DNA of 64,000 nucleotides from Pseudomonas fluorescens (GCF_902497745.1 NZ_CABVHJ010000007.1:234131-298130), one strand, 5' to 3'; counted from the first letter of the stretch, positions 37,417 to 48,021 are shown. The notes: generated by a model not told the origin, from the sequence alone. Made by a program: numbers and translations.

Positions 37417-37659
37417 ATGGCCCGCAAAAAAGCTGCACTGGATTTCGAACAGTCCCTCGCCGACCTGCAAACACTGGTCGAGCGTCTGGAGAATGGTGAA
37501 CTGTCGCTGGAAGACTCGCTGACCGCTTTCGAGCAGGGCATCGGTCTGACCCGTGACTGCCAGGCAGCGCTGGCGCAAGCCGAGCAGAAGGTGCAAGTGC
37601 TGCTGGAGCGCGATGGCGAACTCGCCGAGGAACCCTTCGACGCGGAACAGCCAGAATGA
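37417..37659 (+). CDS. xseB: Exodeoxyribonuclease VII small subunit
   Basis: An 80-residue coiled-coil-forming protein: [34 protein letters not shown] is the whole-family signature (several short pieces: [24 protein letters not shown]). It binds XseA to form ExoVII, which degrades single-stranded DNA. Its stop overlaps the ispA start by four bases, the usual xseB-ispA-dxs arrangement. xseA is not in the window. Confidence 0.96.
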   Translation: MARKKAALDFEQSLADLQTLVERLENGELSLEDSLTAFEQGIGLTRDCQAALAQAEQKVQVLLERDGELAEEPFDAEQPE

Positions 37660-38543
37660 TTGCGGCGTATACGGCGAGCAGCCAGACCCGGGTCAACGCG
37701 GCGCTGGAAACCCTGTTCAACGCGCCGCTGCCGGAGCTGGCGCGGCTTTACGAAGCCATGCGCTACAGCGTGATGAACGGCGGCAAACGCGTGCGTCCGC
37801 TGCTGGCTTACGCTGCGTGCGAAGCGCTCGGTGGCAAGGCTGAGCAAGCCAACGGTGCGGCCTGCGCGGTTGAGCTGATCCACGCCTACTCGCTGGTTCA
37901 CGATGATTTGCCGGCGATGGACGACGACGATCTGCGTCGCGGCCAGCCGACCACTCACAAGAAATTCGACGAAGCCTGCGCGATTCTCGCCGGTGACGGC
38001 TTGCAGAGTCTGGCCTTCAGCGCCCTGCTCGACCCGCGCCTGAGCGATTGCAGCAGTGACATCCGCCTGCAAATGGTCACCGCGCTGGCTAACGCCGCTG
38101 GTCCGGCAGGCATGGTCGGCGGTCAAGCCATCGACCTCGGTTCGGTCGGCCTCAAACTCGATCAGAAAGCCCTCGAACAGATGCACCGGCACAAGACCGG
38201 CGCGCTGATCGAAGTCAGCGTCAAACTCGGTGCTCTGGCCAGTGGCCGTGCCGAGCAGGATGAACTCCGCGCCCTGCAGACTTATGCACAGGCCATCGGC
38301 CTGGCCTTTCAGGTGCAGGACGACATCCTCGACGTCGAAAGCGATACCGAAACCCTCGGTAAACGCCAGGGCGCCGACATTGCCCGCGACAAACCGACCT
38401 ACCCGGCGCTGCTCGGTCTCGACGCGGCCAAGGCTTACGCGCTGGAACTGCGCGATCAGGCCCTGCACGCCCTGCGACCGTTTGACGCGGCCGCCGAGCC
38501 GTTGCGCGAGCTGGCCCGGTATATCGTCGAGCGGCGCAACTGA
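37656..38543 (+). CDS. ispA: Farnesyl diphosphate synthase
   Basis: A 295-residue short-chain prenyl diphosphate synthase that condenses IPP with DMAPP/GPP to FPP. The first aspartate-rich motif [14 protein letters not shown] and the second DDILD are both present, along with NGGKRVRP and GGQAIDL. The ATG overlaps the xseB stop. It works with dxs (next gene) to supply undecaprenol, quinone and other isoprenoids. Confidence 0.96.
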   Translation: MIAAYTASSQTRVNAALETLFNAPLPELARLYEAMRYSVMNGGKRVRPLLAYAACEALGGKAEQANGAACAVELIHAYSLVHDDLPAMDDDDLRRGQPTTHKKFDEACAILAGDGLQSLAFSALLDPRLSDCSSDIRLQMVTALANAAGPAGMVGGQAIDLGSVGLKLDQKALEQMHRHKTGALIEVSVKLGALASGRAEQDELRALQTYAQAIGLAFQVQDDILDVESDTETLGKRQGADIARDKPTYPALLGLDAAKAYALELRDQALHALRPFDAAAEPLRELARYIVERRN

Positions 38544-38634
38544 CGGCGTATCCGCCAAAAAAGACCAACGCGTGGGCAGGGGGCGATGCATCAGGTAAAC
38601 TGCCGCATCTTTTATACCTATAACGATTCGCCTG

Positions 38635-40533
38635 ATGCCCACGACGTTTCATGAGATTCCCCGCAAGCGCCCGACCACGCCCCTGCTCGACCGCGCGAAT
38701 ACGCCGGACGGCCTGCGCCGGTTAGGCGAAGCCGAGCTGGAAACCCTGGCCGATGAGTTGCGCCTGGAATTGCTCTACACGGTCGGTCAGACCGGTGGGC
38801 ATTTCGGTGCCGGCCTGGGCGTGATCGAGCTGACCATCGCGCTGCATTACGTCTTCGACACGCCGGACGACCGTCTGCTGTGGGACGTCGGGCATCAGGC
38901 GTATCCGCACAAGATCCTTACCGGTCGCCGCGAGCGCATGGGCACCCTGCGTCAGAAGGACGGCATCGCCGCTTTCCCGCGCCGCTCAGAGAGCGAGTAC
39001 GACACCTTTGGCGTCGGCCACTCCAGCACCTCGATCAGCGCAGCGCTGGGCATGGCCATTGCCGCCCGCCTGCAAGACAGTGATCGCAAGGCGATTGCGG
39101 TGATCGGTGACGGCGCGTTGACCGCCGGCATGGCCTTCGAGGCGCTGAACCATGCGCCGGAAGTGAACGCCAACATGCTGGTGATCCTCAATGACAATGA
39201 CATGTCGATCTCGCGCAATGTCGGCGGTCTGTCGAATTATCTGGCGAAGATCCTCTCCAGCCGCACTTACGCGAGCATGCGTGAGGGCAGCAAGAAAGTC
39301 CTGTCGCGCCTGCCCGGCGCCTGGGAAATCGCCCGTCGTACCGAAGAATACGCCAAAGGCATGCTGGTCCCCGGCACGCTGTTTGAGGAGCTGGGCTGGA
39401 ACTACATCGGCCCGATCGACGGCCACGACCTGCCAACGCTGATCGCCACGCTGCGCAACATGCGCGATCTGAAAGGCCCGCAGTTCCTGCACATCGTCAC
39501 CAAGAAAGGCAAAGGCTTCGCCCCGGCGGAAGTTGACCCGATTGGCTACCACGCGATCACCAAACTCGAACCGCTTGACGCTCCGGCCGCCGCGCCGAAG
39601 AAAGCCAGCGGGCCGAAGTATTCGGCAGTGTTTGGCGAGTGGCTGTGCGACATGGCCGCCGCTGATCCACGTCTGGTCGGGATTACCCCGGCGATGAAGG
39701 AAGGCTCGGATCTGGTGGCGTTCAGTGAACGTTTCCCGCTGCGCTACTTCGACGTGGCGATTGCCGAACAACACGCTGTGACATTCGCTGCCGGCATAGC
39801 CTGTGAAGGCGCAAAACCGGTGGTGGCGATCTACTCGACGTTCCTCCAGCGCGGTTACGACCAGTTAGTGCATGACGTTGCGGTGCAGAACCTCGATGTG
39901 CTGTTCGCTATCGATCGTGCCGGTCTGGTGGGCGAAGACGGCCCGACGCACGCTGGTAGCTTCGACTTGTCCTACCTGCGTTGCATCCCGGGCATGGTCA
40001 TCATGACCCCGAGCGATGAAAACGAGCTGCGCAAGATGCTCACCACCGGCCACCTCTACAACGGCCCGGCGGCAGTGCGTTACCCGCGTGGCAATGGTCC
40101 GAATGCGACCATCGAGAAAGACCTCGAGCCGATCGAAATCGGTAAGGGCATCGTCCGTCGTCAGGGCAGCAAAGTCGCCCTGCTGGTATTTGGTGTGCAA
40201 CTGGCCGAAGCGCTGAAAGTCGCTGAAAAACTCGATGCCACTGTGGTCGACATGCGTTTCGTCAAACCGCTCGACGAAGAGCTGGTGCGCGAGATTGCCG
40301 ACAGCCACGAACTGCTGGTGACCATCGAAGAGAACGCGATCATGGGCGGCGCCGGTGGCGCGGTCAGCGAGTTCCTCGCGCGCGAGAACATTCTCAAGTC
40401 GATGCTGCATCTGGGCTTGCCGGATGTCTACGTCGAGCACGCCAAGCCTGCGCAAATGCTGGCCGAGTGCGGGCTGGATGAGGCCGGGATCGAAGCGTCG
40501 ATTCGTCAGCGTCTGGCTTTACTCGACAAATAA
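38635..40533 (+). CDS. dxs: 1-deoxy-D-xylulose-5-phosphate synthase
   Basis: A 632-residue TPP enzyme that joins pyruvate and glyceraldehyde-3-phosphate, the first step of the MEP isoprenoid pathway. Seen: [13 protein letters not shown], the TPP motif [17 protein letters not shown] with NDNDMSIS, and in the second half [11 protein letters not shown] and [15 protein letters not shown]. The ATG at 38635 lacks a strong ribosome site; TATACC/TATAAC upstream (~38612-38624) may be a local promoter. 91 bp after ispA. Confidence 0.97.
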   Translation: MPTTFHEIPRKRPTTPLLDRANTPDGLRRLGEAELETLADELRLELLYTVGQTGGHFGAGLGVIELTIALHYVFDTPDDRLLWDVGHQAYPHKILTGRRERMGTLRQKDGIAAFPRRSESEYDTFGVGHSSTSISAALGMAIAARLQDSDRKAIAVIGDGALTAGMAFEALNHAPEVNANMLVILNDNDMSISRNVGGLSNYLAKILSSRTYASMREGSKKVLSRLPGAWEIARRTEEYAKGMLVPGTLFEELGWNYIGPIDGHDLPTLIATLRNMRDLKGPQFLHIVTKKGKGFAPAEVDPIGYHAITKLEPLDAPAAAPKKASGPKYSAVFGEWLCDMAAADPRLVGITPAMKEGSDLVAFSERFPLRYFDVAIAEQHAVTFAAGIACEGAKPVVAIYSTFLQRGYDQLVHDVAVQNLDVLFAIDRAGLVGEDGPTHAGSFDLSYLRCIPGMVIMTPSDENELRKMLTTGHLYNGPAAVRYPRGNGPNATIEKDLEPIEIGKGIVRRQGSKVALLVFGVQLAEALKVAEKLDATVVDMRFVKPLDEELVREIADSHELLVTIEENAIMGGAGGAVSEFLARENILKSMLHLGLPDVYVEHAKPAQMLAECGLDEAGIEASIRQRLALLDK

Positions 40534-40555
40534 ACGCAATACCTGTGCAAAACCC

Positions 40556-40644
40556 TGTGGGAGCGAGCTTGCTCGCGAAAGCGGACTGTCAGTCGACTCA
40601 TTTTTGACTGACACACCGTATTCGCGAGCAAGCTCGCTCCCACA
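40556..40644. repeat. REPIN, GTGGGAGCGAGCTTGCTCGCGAA type
   Basis: Inverted REPs at ~40557-40579 and 40621-40643. It fills much of the dxs-btuB gap. No cobalamin riboswitch (no B12-box) is seen in the remaining ~50 bp before btuB. Confidence 0.9.
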
Positions 40645-40697
40645 GTGGTTTGTGTCACTGCCAAATTGAATCCGCCCCAAGCGTCAACGGACCACCG

Positions 40698-42584
40698 ATG
40701 AAACTCTCGCGCCTCGCCCTGCCCTTCTTCCTGCTGCCATCCGTCAAAGCGCTCGCCGACACCTTCGAGCGTGATCAGGCATTGAAACTGCCGGACACGC
40801 TGATCTCAGCCAATCGCCAGGTCGAAGCCCGCAACGACAGCAGCGCCGCCAATACGGTATTTACCCGCGAAGACATCGACCGCCTGCAACCGAGCGACGT
40901 GTCGGACCTGCTGCGGCGCGTCCCCGGTGTGCAAGTGGCGCAGGCCGGCGGGCGTGGCAGTCTGCCGGGGATTTACATTCGCGGCACGCAGTCGGCGCAA
41001 AGTCTGGTTTTGGTCGATGGCCAGCGCATCGGCAGTTCCACTTCCGGCGACAGCAACCTGCAGCATCTGAACATCGAGCAGATCGAGCGCGTGGAAGTGC
41101 TGCGCGGTTCGCGTTCAGTGATTTACGGCAGCGATGCGATTGGCGGGGTGATTCAGATCTTCACCCGACGCGGCACTGAGCAGGGTTTGCAGCCCCGGAT
41201 GCACGTCGGTTTCGGCAGCAACCAAACGTGGCAGCGCAGTCTCGGCTTGTCCGGGGGCGATGACAAAACCCGCTTCAATCTCGGTGCCAGCCTAGATGAG
41301 ACTGCCGGGATTGATCGCACCCATGAGTCGTATCCAAGCGATGGCGATCACGACGCCTACCGCAATAAATCCGTCAGCTTGAGCCTCAGCCATGCGCTGA
41401 CCGATGACATCGAAGTCGGCGCCAACCTGCTGGATAACCGTGGCAAGGGCGAGTTCGACAACCCGTTCGGCCGCTTCGACATGACTACGTTCGAGTCTGT
41501 GCAACAGCAGCCGTACAGCGATTTCAACGTCAGCAGCGTCAGCAGTTACGTCGATGCCCGGGTCAACGAGATCTGGAAAACCCGCGTCGAGCTCGGCCAC
41601 ACAGAGAACCGCGAGAAGACCCTCGACAAGCTCAGCGACGAACGCACGGTGTTCAACACCTACCGCGACTCGGTGAACTGGCAGAACGACCTGACACTGG
41701 ACGCGCGCAACAGCCTGATCCTCGGCGGCGACTGGTACGAAGACCGGGTCAACAGCAGCACCGCGTTTGACGAGGACAGCCGCTGGAACCGCGCCGCATT
41801 TATTCAGCATCGTTATCAGGCCGACAGTTTTTCCACGGAGCTGGGTCTGCGCCATGACGACAATCAACAATTCGGCAGCCAGAACACCTGGAGCGGCACG
41901 TTCACCCTGCCGCTGAACCCGGACAACGATCTGTTGCTGAGCTACAGCGAAGGCTTCCGCGCGCCGACCTTCAACGACCTGTACTACCCGGACTTCAGCA
42001 ACCCGGATCTGAAACCGGAAACCTCGAAAAGCTACGAGCTGCAATGGCGCAGCCAGTTGAGCGACAGCAGCCGCCTCGAAGCCTCGATTTACCGTACGGA
42101 CCTGGAAGACGCGATTATCTTCGGCAGCAATTCACGCCCGGAGAATGTCGCGTCGGCGCGGATCAACGGTTTTGAAGCGGCATTGAAGCAGGAACTGTTC
42201 GGCTGGCAGAGCAACCTTGGCGTAGCGATCATCGATCCCCGCGATCGGGATACCGGGCACACCTTGGCCCGGCGTGCGCGGCGGACGTTGAGTTGGGATC
42301 TCGATCGCCAGTTTGACCAAATCAGCGTCGGTGCCAGTTGGCAGGCGGTCAGCAGCAATTATGACGATAAGGACAATACGCAGGCGCTGGGCGGCTATGC
42401 GCTGTTCGGGTTACGCAGCAGTTGGGCGTTGAATCGCGAGATCAAGCTGGATCTGAAGGTCGATAACGTTTTCGATAAGGGCTATAGCCGGGCGAACTAC
42501 AGCTATGACGGCAGCCAGTATGGCTATCGCGAGGAAGGTCGGGTGTGGATGTTTGGGGTAACCTGGACTCCCGAAATCCACTGA
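40698..42584 (+). CDS. btuB: TonB-dependent vitamin B12 receptor BtuB
   Basis: A 628-residue outer-membrane receptor: signal peptide MKLSRLALPFFLLPSVKALA, TonB-box region LPDTLISANR, plug domain with DLLRRVPGVQVAQAGGRG, IYIRGTQSAQSLVLVDGQRIGSS and IERVEVLRGSRSVIYGSDAIGGV, then a 22-strand barrel ending in a terminal aromatic strand. Plug details match BtuB more than siderophore receptors. Convergent with a BtuF-like binding protein. The start at 40698 gives a proper signal peptide; a longer frame does not. Confidence 0.9.
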   Translation: MKLSRLALPFFLLPSVKALADTFERDQALKLPDTLISANRQVEARNDSSAANTVFTREDIDRLQPSDVSDLLRRVPGVQVAQAGGRGSLPGIYIRGTQSAQSLVLVDGQRIGSSTSGDSNLQHLNIEQIERVEVLRGSRSVIYGSDAIGGVIQIFTRRGTEQGLQPRMHVGFGSNQTWQRSLGLSGGDDKTRFNLGASLDETAGIDRTHESYPSDGDHDAYRNKSVSLSLSHALTDDIEVGANLLDNRGKGEFDNPFGRFDMTTFESVQQQPYSDFNVSSVSSYVDARVNEIWKTRVELGHTENREKTLDKLSDERTVFNTYRDSVNWQNDLTLDARNSLILGGDWYEDRVNSSTAFDEDSRWNRAAFIQHRYQADSFSTELGLRHDDNQQFGSQNTWSGTFTLPLNPDNDLLLSYSEGFRAPTFNDLYYPDFSNPDLKPETSKSYELQWRSQLSDSSRLEASIYRTDLEDAIIFGSNSRPENVASARINGFEAALKQELFGWQSNLGVAIIDPRDRDTGHTLARRARRTLSWDLDRQFDQISVGASWQAVSSNYDDKDNTQALGGYALFGLRSSWALNREIKLDLKVDNVFDKGYSRANYSYDGSQYGYREEGRVWMFGVTWTPEIH

Positions 42585-42591
42585 AATCCCC

Positions 42592-42696
42592 TGTAGGAGC
42601 TGCCGAAGGCTGCGATCTTTTGATCTTGATCTTCGGCGACTCCGACTCAGTCAAACAGCAAAATCAAAAGATCGCAGCCTTCGGCAGCTCCTACAG
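42592..42696. repeat. REPIN, GTAGGAGCTGCCGAAGG type
   Basis: Two inverted REPs with an AT-richer spacer (GATCTTGATCTT and TCAAACAGCAAAATC) between the convergent btuB and btuF genes; may act as a bidirectional transcript end. Confidence 0.9.
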
Positions 42697-42698
42697 GG

Positions 42699-43499
42699 TT
42701 ACCTGTCCGGCGCGATCAATTGGCAAAGCTTGGCGGTGGCGCTGATCATCTGGCCGCTTGGGCGCTCAAGGCCTTTGTCGGTGACCAACAGTAACTTTGC
42801 CTGCTTCACCGCTGCTACTTGCGGCCACGCCTTCCACGCATTCAGCTGCGCCTGATCACTCGCCAGAATCACTTCAGGATCGCGCTGCAACACCGCCTCA
42901 ATACTCACCTGCGGCGCCGGCAGACTCAGATCGCTGAACACATTAAGCGCCCCGCACACTTGCAGTGCATCACTGATGATCTGCCCGCCACCGACGGTGT
43001 ACAGCGGCTTGTCCCACACCTGATAAAACACCCGCAACGGCACATCGCGGCGATAGCGTTGGCGGAGTTCTGCGAGTTGTTTGCGCAGTTCGGTCGCTCG
43101 CACCACCCCACGCTCCGGCCGCCCCATTTGTGCGGCAATGGCTTCAATCTGGGTGGTGAGTTGTTCGAGGGAATGCGGTTCGGCGACGAAGGTCGGGATA
43201 CCCAGACGTTTCAATTGATCACGTTGCGCCGGGCCGACACTCCCGGGCCACAGCAACAACAAATCAGGCTGGAGGCTCAGCAGCTGTTCCATATCAAGTT
43301 GGCCATAGCGACCGACTGACGGAACGCTGGCAATCGCCGCCGGCCGCTCTCCGGCATCCAGCACTCCGACCAACAGATCCGCCGAATCCAGTTCAACCAC
43401 GATTTCAGAAAGGGACGGTGCGAGGCTGACAACTCGCAGTTGCGCCAGCGCAGGACCACTGACGGCCAGCAGCAGAACCGCCAGCCACAGACGGCGCAT
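42699..43499 (-). CDS. btuF: Periplasmic cobalamin-binding protein BtuF-like
   Basis: A 266-residue class III substrate-binding protein: signal peptide [19 protein letters not shown], then LRVVSLAPSLSEIVVEL, SVGRYGQLDMEQLLSLQPDLLLLWPG and the LPAPQVSIEAVLQRDPEVIL region typical of BtuF. Placement beside btuB supports B12 rather than heme or siderophore. The permease/ATPase btuCD are not in the window. Starts one base into the stop of the next upstream gene (43499). Confidence 0.85.
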   Translation of the reverse strand: MRRLWLAVLLLAVSGPALAQLRVVSLAPSLSEIVVELDSADLLVGVLDAGERPAAIASVPSVGRYGQLDMEQLLSLQPDLLLLWPGSVGPAQRDQLKRLGIPTFVAEPHSLEQLTTQIEAIAAQMGRPERGVVRATELRKQLAELRQRYRRDVPLRVFYQVWDKPLYTVGGGQIISDALQVCGALNVFSDLSLPAPQVSIEAVLQRDPEVILASDQAQLNAWKAWPQVAAVKQAKLLLVTDKGLERPSGQMISATAKLCQLIAPDR

Positions 43500-43918
43500 C
43501 AGCCGAGTTGACGCGGGATACGGTAGAGGTAGAACAGCACCGCCGTGGACAGCGCCAGCAGCATCAGCGGTACGGCTTCAAGACCGACAAACACCGCCAG
43601 TGCACCGATCCACGCCGGCAAGGCTGCCACGAGAAAAGCCGCACGGCGACGGGCTGCGAGGGCAATCCACGCGGCCGGTTCATCCGGGGTATCGAGGGCT
43701 TTTTGCGTGGCGATCAGCGCATGTTTATAGCGACCGAAAAACTTCAGGCTGACAAACATCGACGCGACGCCGGCAATGAAAAACGGCATCGCCAGTACCG
43801 GCAGAATCCCTGCGCCCTGACCAAACAACGCGTTGAGCACGAACAACGGCACCAGCGCCAGCGCGAGGTATTTCCACCAATCGACCGACAATCGGCGCCG
43901 CACCTGACCTCGGGTCAC
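43499..43918 (-). CDS. Small membrane protein, hypothetical
   Basis: A 139-residue protein with four hydrophobic helices in two pairs (about 15-60 and 93-132), separated by a soluble loop rich in Ala/Arg. It overlaps ribA by four bases (ATGA) and btuF by one base, so it is translationally coupled inside a ribA-X-btuF unit. No family recognised; conserved membrane proteins of this size occur at this place in pseudomonads. Confidence 0.7.
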   Translation of the reverse strand: MTRGQVRRRLSVDWWKYLALALVPLFVLNALFGQGAGILPVLAMPFFIAGVASMFVSLKFFGRYKHALIATQKALDTPDEPAAWIALAARRRAAFLVAALPAWIGALAVFVGLEAVPLMLLALSTAVLFYLYRIPRQLG

Positions 43919-44532
43919 GCGCGATCAACCTCGCCCTGATGCTCATTGCCCATCATGTGGTCGAGCTTGCTGGCCTTGGTCGCCAGGTAGAGTTTGTTGT
44001 GCGGGTTGTGCCCGGTGTGCAGCGGCACACGCTCGGCGACGGTGATGCCCATGTCGGTCAAGGCTTTGACCTTGCGCGGGTTGTTGGTCATCAGGCGCAG
44101 GGATTTCACGCCCAGATGTTCAAGCATCGGCAGGCACATCGCGTAGTCGCGCTGGTCAGCGGCAAAGCCCAGACGCTCGTTGGCTTCAACGGTGTCGGCG
44201 CCTCCGTCCTGCAATTCGTAGGCACGGATCTTGTTCAGCAGACCAATACCGCGACCTTCCTGACGCAGGTAAAGCAATACGCCGCGGCCTTCACGGGCGA
44301 TGGCTTTGAGCGCGCCTTCTAGTTGCGAGCCGCAGTCGCAGCGCTGGCTGAACAAAGCGTCGCCGGTCAGGCATTCGGAGTGCAAACGGCCGAGAACCGG
44401 GGCACCGTCGGCAATTTCACCCAGGCTCAGCACGACGTGCTCGCGGCCAGTGGCTTCATCGAGAAAACCGTGCATGGTGAATTGCGCAAAAGGCGTTGGC
44501 AGCTTGGAAGCGGCGACAAAGACGACAGGCAC
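43915..44532 (-). CDS. ribA: GTP cyclohydrolase II
   Basis: A 205-residue zinc enzyme for the first committed riboflavin step (GTP to diaminopyrimidine). Zinc ligands C-X10-C-X-C are visible in [20 protein letters not shown], and the catalytic [16 protein letters not shown] is intact. It is the bona fide GTP cyclohydrolase II of the window; the RibB fusion at 48091 carries a decayed copy of this domain. First gene of the ribA-membrane protein-btuF unit. Confidence 0.96.
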   Translation of the reverse strand: MPVVFVAASKLPTPFAQFTMHGFLDEATGREHVVLSLGEIADGAPVLGRLHSECLTGDALFSQRCDCGSQLEGALKAIAREGRGVLLYLRQEGRGIGLLNKIRAYELQDGGADTVEANERLGFAADQRDYAMCLPMLEHLGVKSLRLMTNNPRKVKALTDMGITVAERVPLHTGHNPHNKLYLATKASKLDHMMGNEHQGEVDRA

Positions 44533-44666
44533 CGGTGTGCTCCTGATCTAAAGAGTCTGAAAATTCGCAGGCCGGCATTGTAACAGCAGGTTCCTACAGA
44601 CGCTTAGGCTGAATTATCGGGCATAACGATCAAAAAGTTTGATAACTACTGACTAGCGTAGGTCCT

Positions 44667-44755
44667 TGTGGGAGCGAGCCTGCTCGCGAAGGCGTCATGT
44701 CAGTCGCCCCAATGCTGACTGAACCATCGCTTTCGCGAGCAGGCTCGCTCCCACA
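44667..44755. repeat. REPIN, GTGGGAGCGAGCCTGCTCGCGAA type
   Basis: Two inverted REPs (44668-44690 and ~44731-44753) between ribA and the binding-protein gene. The 234-bp gap otherwise holds only the ribA leader. Confidence 0.9.
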
Positions 44756-44766
44756 AGGGTACGTGG

Positions 44767-45504
44767 TCAATTCGAGGTGAATGGATACGGCTGCTTCCAC
44801 TTCTCGAAGATCGGCTTCAACTCGCCGCTCTTCACCAACTGCTCCATACGCTGGTCATACAGCGCCATCAGTGCCCGCGCCTGCGGAGTGTCGGCAAAGC
44901 CGAGAAACAACGGCAGCTCGATCAGATGTGAATAGCGATACAGCGCCGGATCTGCTGCGGTTTTGAGCACTGCCTCGATCTCGGTCAACGCATCGATGTA
45001 GTAATCCGCCCGCCCCTGCTTGAGCATCGATAAAATGCCGGTGCGCCGTTGGATCTGGTTGTAACGCTTGATATTCGGCAGGTAGTTTTCGTAGCGATAA
45101 CCGCGCACCCAGGCCAGACGATATTTGCCCAGCGTCGCCTGGGTCGGCGATGGATTGCTCGCCAGACCCAACGCGTAGATGTGGTCGGAATCGAAGTTCC
45201 AGTGTGGATACAACACCTGCTCGGCTTCGTCGCGATAGGAACCGACCAGCGCGTCGACTTCCTTCAACTGCACCAGCCCGACCGAACGGGTGTATGGCAC
45301 GCTGCGGATATCCAGCTTTACTCCGGCCGGTTCGAACACTTTGCGCAACACGTCCCAGCCAAGGCCATGGCCATCAGCGGCGGTGTAGTCTTCCCAGTCT
45401 TCGCTGGCCAGATGGATGACCGCCGGCGTCGGCGCTGCTTCCTGCGCACCGGCCACGGTACTCAGCAAAGCCAAAACCACTAACGCCAACCAGCGTCGAG
45501 CCAT
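44767..45504 (-). CDS. Periplasmic amino-acid-type substrate-binding protein (SBP_bac_3)
   Basis: A 245-residue exported protein: signal peptide MARRWLALVVLALLSTVAGA, then the type 3 binding-protein layout (WEDYTAADGHGLGWDVLRKVFEPAGVKL... with IRSVPYTRSVGLVQLKEVDALVG). GAGGGG precedes the ATG at 45504. The lone protein lacks ABC partners and may be an enzyme-sensor type or scavenger. It follows pgpA by 37 nt on the same strand, so it may be the last gene of the rib-nusB-thiL-pgpA unit. Confidence 0.82.
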   Translation of the reverse strand: MARRWLALVVLALLSTVAGAQEAAPTPAVIHLASEDWEDYTAADGHGLGWDVLRKVFEPAGVKLDIRSVPYTRSVGLVQLKEVDALVGSYRDEAEQVLYPHWNFDSDHIYALGLASNPSPTQATLGKYRLAWVRGYRYENYLPNIKRYNQIQRRTGILSMLKQGRADYYIDALTEIEAVLKTAADPALYRYSHLIELPLFLGFADTPQARALMALYDQRMEQLVKSGELKPIFEKWKQPYPFTSN

Positions 45505-45541
45505 CCCTAGTCCCCTCACTTGACCCTGATATCCCTTGGAA

Positions 45542-46045
45542 TCAGGCGAAAACCCACACCAGCCCCTGCATCGCCAGCCAAGCGAACACACCGGCCAGCA
45601 CGTCGTCGAGCATGATGCCGACGCCGCCATGCACATGCCGGTCGATCCAGCGAATCGGCCATGGCTTGAGAATGTCGAAGAAGCGGAACACCAGAAAACC
45701 CGCGAGCAACCAGTACCAGCCTTCCGGTACCAGCCACAGGGTAATCCACATGCCGACCATCTCGTCCCAGACGATGCCTTCGTGGTCGTGTACCCGCAGA
45801 TCGTCGGCGACTTTGCCGCACAGCCAGAAGCCGAACAGCATGGTGATGCCGAGCATCAGCCAGTAACCCCAGTCGGGCAACATCTGCCACAACGGGATAA
45901 AGGGTAGTGCAACTAACGAACCCCAAGTGCCCGGAGCTTTCGGCAGGGTGCCGGAACCAAAGCCGAACGCGAGGAAATGCCAGGGATTGCGCCAGACCGA
46001 CGGCGGAACGAATTCGGCCGGAACCTGTTTCGGGTGATCTGTCAC
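45542..46045 (-). CDS. pgpA: Phosphatidylglycerophosphatase A
   Basis: A 167-residue inner-membrane enzyme that removes phosphate from PG-phosphate in phosphatidylglycerol synthesis. Family features: FGFGSGTLPKAPGTWGSL, HDHEGIVWDEMVGMW with acidic ligands, FRFFDILKPWPIRWIDRH and GVGIMLDDVLAG. Its start overlaps thiL by four bases, as in other gammaproteobacteria. Confidence 0.95.
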   Translation of the reverse strand: MTDHPKQVPAEFVPPSVWRNPWHFLAFGFGSGTLPKAPGTWGSLVALPFIPLWQMLPDWGYWLMLGITMLFGFWLCGKVADDLRVHDHEGIVWDEMVGMWITLWLVPEGWYWLLAGFLVFRFFDILKPWPIRWIDRHVHGGVGIMLDDVLAGVFAWLAMQGLVWVFA

Positions 46046-47007
46046 GGTGTCTCCTGAAAATGTTGATAGCCCCGGATTTGCGGGGTGATGTCGTGCCCTT
46101 CGCGATCCAGCAGAATCACGCCCTGACCTTCTGACACACGACCGATCACATGGATCGGCCAGCCATTGGCCAGCAGCGCCGGCAACTCGACGGACGGCAG
46201 GGTGAAGGCCAGCACGTAATCATCGCCACCGCTCAGCGCGGCACGCTCGGCGCCGCGCTGACCGAGAAACGCCACTAAAGCATCCGACAGCGGTACGCGC
46301 TCGCGTTCAATCTCAAGTCGCACCTTCGATGCCAGTGCGATGTGGCCACAGTCGGCGAGCAGGCCATCGGAGATATCCAGCGCCGAGGTGGCTTTACTGC
46401 GCAGGGCCTGGCCGAGGGCGAGTTGCGGTTGCGGCGACCAGTAATGATCGAGCAGCGGTTGGGCGATGTGTGCTTCGGCCTCACGCTGACCGAGCACCAA
46501 AGGCAAGGCGCCGGCCGCATTGCCCAGTTCGCCACCGACACAGAGCAAGTCGCCCGGCTGCGCACCGCTACGGGTCAATGCCTGACCAGCAGGCACGCGA
46601 CCGAACACCGTCACCGTCAGGCTCAACGGCCCACGCGTGGTATCGCCGCCGACCAATGTAACGCCGCAGCTCTGCGCCATACGGTTCAAACCGCGGGCAT
46701 AGGCTTGCAGCCAATCGGCGGTCACCGTCGGCACAGTCAGGGCAAGGGTAAAGGCAACGGGCGTGGCGCCCATGGCGGCCAGATCGCTGACCGCGACGGC
46801 CAGCGAGCGCTGACCGAGCAGAAACGGATCGCAGGGATCGGCGAAATGCACACCGGCCACCAGCGTATCGGTAGAGATTGCCAGTTGTTCCCCGGAGGAA
46901 ACAGCGAGCAAGGCGCAGTCATCACCGATCCCCAGAGCAACGCCTTCGCCGCCCTGCGCACAGGGCGCGGCGGCGAAGAAATTGCGGATCAGCTCGAATT
47001 CGCCCAT
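46042..47007 (-). CDS. thiL: Thiamine-monophosphate kinase
   Basis: A 321-residue PurM-type ATP-dependent kinase making thiamine diphosphate. Seen: MGEFELIRNFF start, GIGDDCALL with metal-binding Asp, STDTLVAGVHF, LAAMGATPVAFTL and LDISDGLLADCGHIA. Length normal. Downstream of nusB by 18 nt and coupled to pgpA. Confidence 0.96.
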   Translation of the reverse strand: MGEFELIRNFFAAAPCAQGGEGVALGIGDDCALLAVSSGEQLAISTDTLVAGVHFADPCDPFLLGQRSLAVAVSDLAAMGATPVAFTLALTVPTVTADWLQAYARGLNRMAQSCGVTLVGGDTTRGPLSLTVTVFGRVPAGQALTRSGAQPGDLLCVGGELGNAAGALPLVLGQREAEAHIAQPLLDHYWSPQPQLALGQALRSKATSALDISDGLLADCGHIALASKVRLEIERERVPLSDALVAFLGQRGAERAALSGGDDYVLAFTLPSVELPALLANGWPIHVIGRVSEGQGVILLDREGHDITPQIRGYQHFQETP

Positions 47008-47025
47008 TGAGGTTTCAAGCGCGTT

Positions 47026-47526
47026 TCAGCGCTTGAACGCCTTCACTTCAGCTTCACGCAGGCGCGGGGCCAGCTTGTCGAGCACGCCGTTGACGAACTT
47101 GTGGCCGTCGGTCGAACCGAAGACTTTCGCCAGCTCGATACCTTCGTTGATCACCACGCGGTACGGCACGTCGACGCGCTTGAGCAATTCCCAGGTCGAC
47201 AGGCGCAGAACGGCCAGTTCAACCGGGTCGAGCTCTTCGATCGCCAGGTCCAGGCAAGGCGTCAGGGCGTTGTCGATTTCGGTCTTGAACTGCGGAACCC
47301 CGTGGAGGATTTCGCGGAAGTAGGCACCGTCGACATCGGTGAAATCGTTATCAACGCGAAACTGCGCTTCGATCTCGTTCAGCGATTGCTTGGCCATGTG
47401 CCACTGGTACAGCGCCTGGGTCGCGAGCTGACGGGCTTCGCGACGCTTGACGCTTTTCGAGGGCTTGCCGGCATCCGCTGGTTTTGGATCGCGCGGGTTG
47501 AAACGATCGCTTTCGTCGCTAATCAC
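47026..47526 (-). CDS. nusB: Transcription antitermination factor NusB
   Basis: A 166-residue all-helical protein that binds boxA RNA with NusE for rRNA antitermination. Signature pieces: [49 protein letters not shown] and [19 protein letters not shown]. It overlaps ribH by four bases. A Pro/Lys/Ser-rich ~25-residue N-terminal extension precedes the core, as is common in Pseudomonas. Confidence 0.96.
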   Translation of the reverse strand: MISDESDRFNPRDPKPADAGKPSKSVKRREARQLATQALYQWHMAKQSLNEIEAQFRVDNDFTDVDGAYFREILHGVPQFKTEIDNALTPCLDLAIEELDPVELAVLRLSTWELLKRVDVPYRVVINEGIELAKVFGSTDGHKFVNGVLDKLAPRLREAEVKAFKR

Positions 47527-47999
47527 TTGGCCTCCAACTGTGCCAGCAGGCTGACCATTTCCAGAGCGGACAGGGCAGCTTCGGCACCTTTGTTACCGGC
47601 CTTGGTGCCGGAACGTTCGATGGCTTGCTCGATGGAATCAACGGTCAGGACGCCGAAAGCGACCGGCACGCCGAACTCCATGGACACCTGGGCCAGGCCC
47701 TTGGTGCACTCGCCTGCCACGTATTCGAAGTGCGGAGTACCGCCACGAATGACCGCGCCGAGGGCGATGATGGCTGCGAATTCACCTTTCTGGGCGACTT
47801 TCTGCGCTACCAGCGGGATTTCGAAGGCGCCAGGTGCGCGGATGATGGTGATGTCGCTTTCGCTCACGCCGTGGCGAACCAGGGCATCAACTGCACCGCT
47901 GACCAGGCTTTCAACCACGAAGCTGTTGAACCGGCCCACTACCAAAGCGTAGCGGCCTTTAGGGGCGATGAAGGTACCTTCGATGGTCTTCAGGGTCAT
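47523..47999 (-). CDS. ribH: 6,7-dimethyl-8-ribityllumazine synthase
   Basis: A 158-residue lumazine synthase (called ribE in some genomes), which forms lumazine from DHBP and the aminopyrimidine. Seen: [47 protein letters not shown] and [17 protein letters not shown]. The conserved catalytic His is in the TPHFEYVA segment. A GGGACGCG...CGCGTCCC hairpin sits in its leader. Confidence 0.96.
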   Translation of the reverse strand: MTLKTIEGTFIAPKGRYALVVGRFNSFVVESLVSGAVDALVRHGVSESDITIIRAPGAFEIPLVAQKVAQKGEFAAIIALGAVIRGGTPHFEYVAGECTKGLAQVSMEFGVPVAFGVLTVDSIEQAIERSGTKAGNKGAEAALSALEMVSLLAQLEAK

Positions 48000-48021
48000 T
48001 CGTCAGTTCTCTTAAAGAGCC

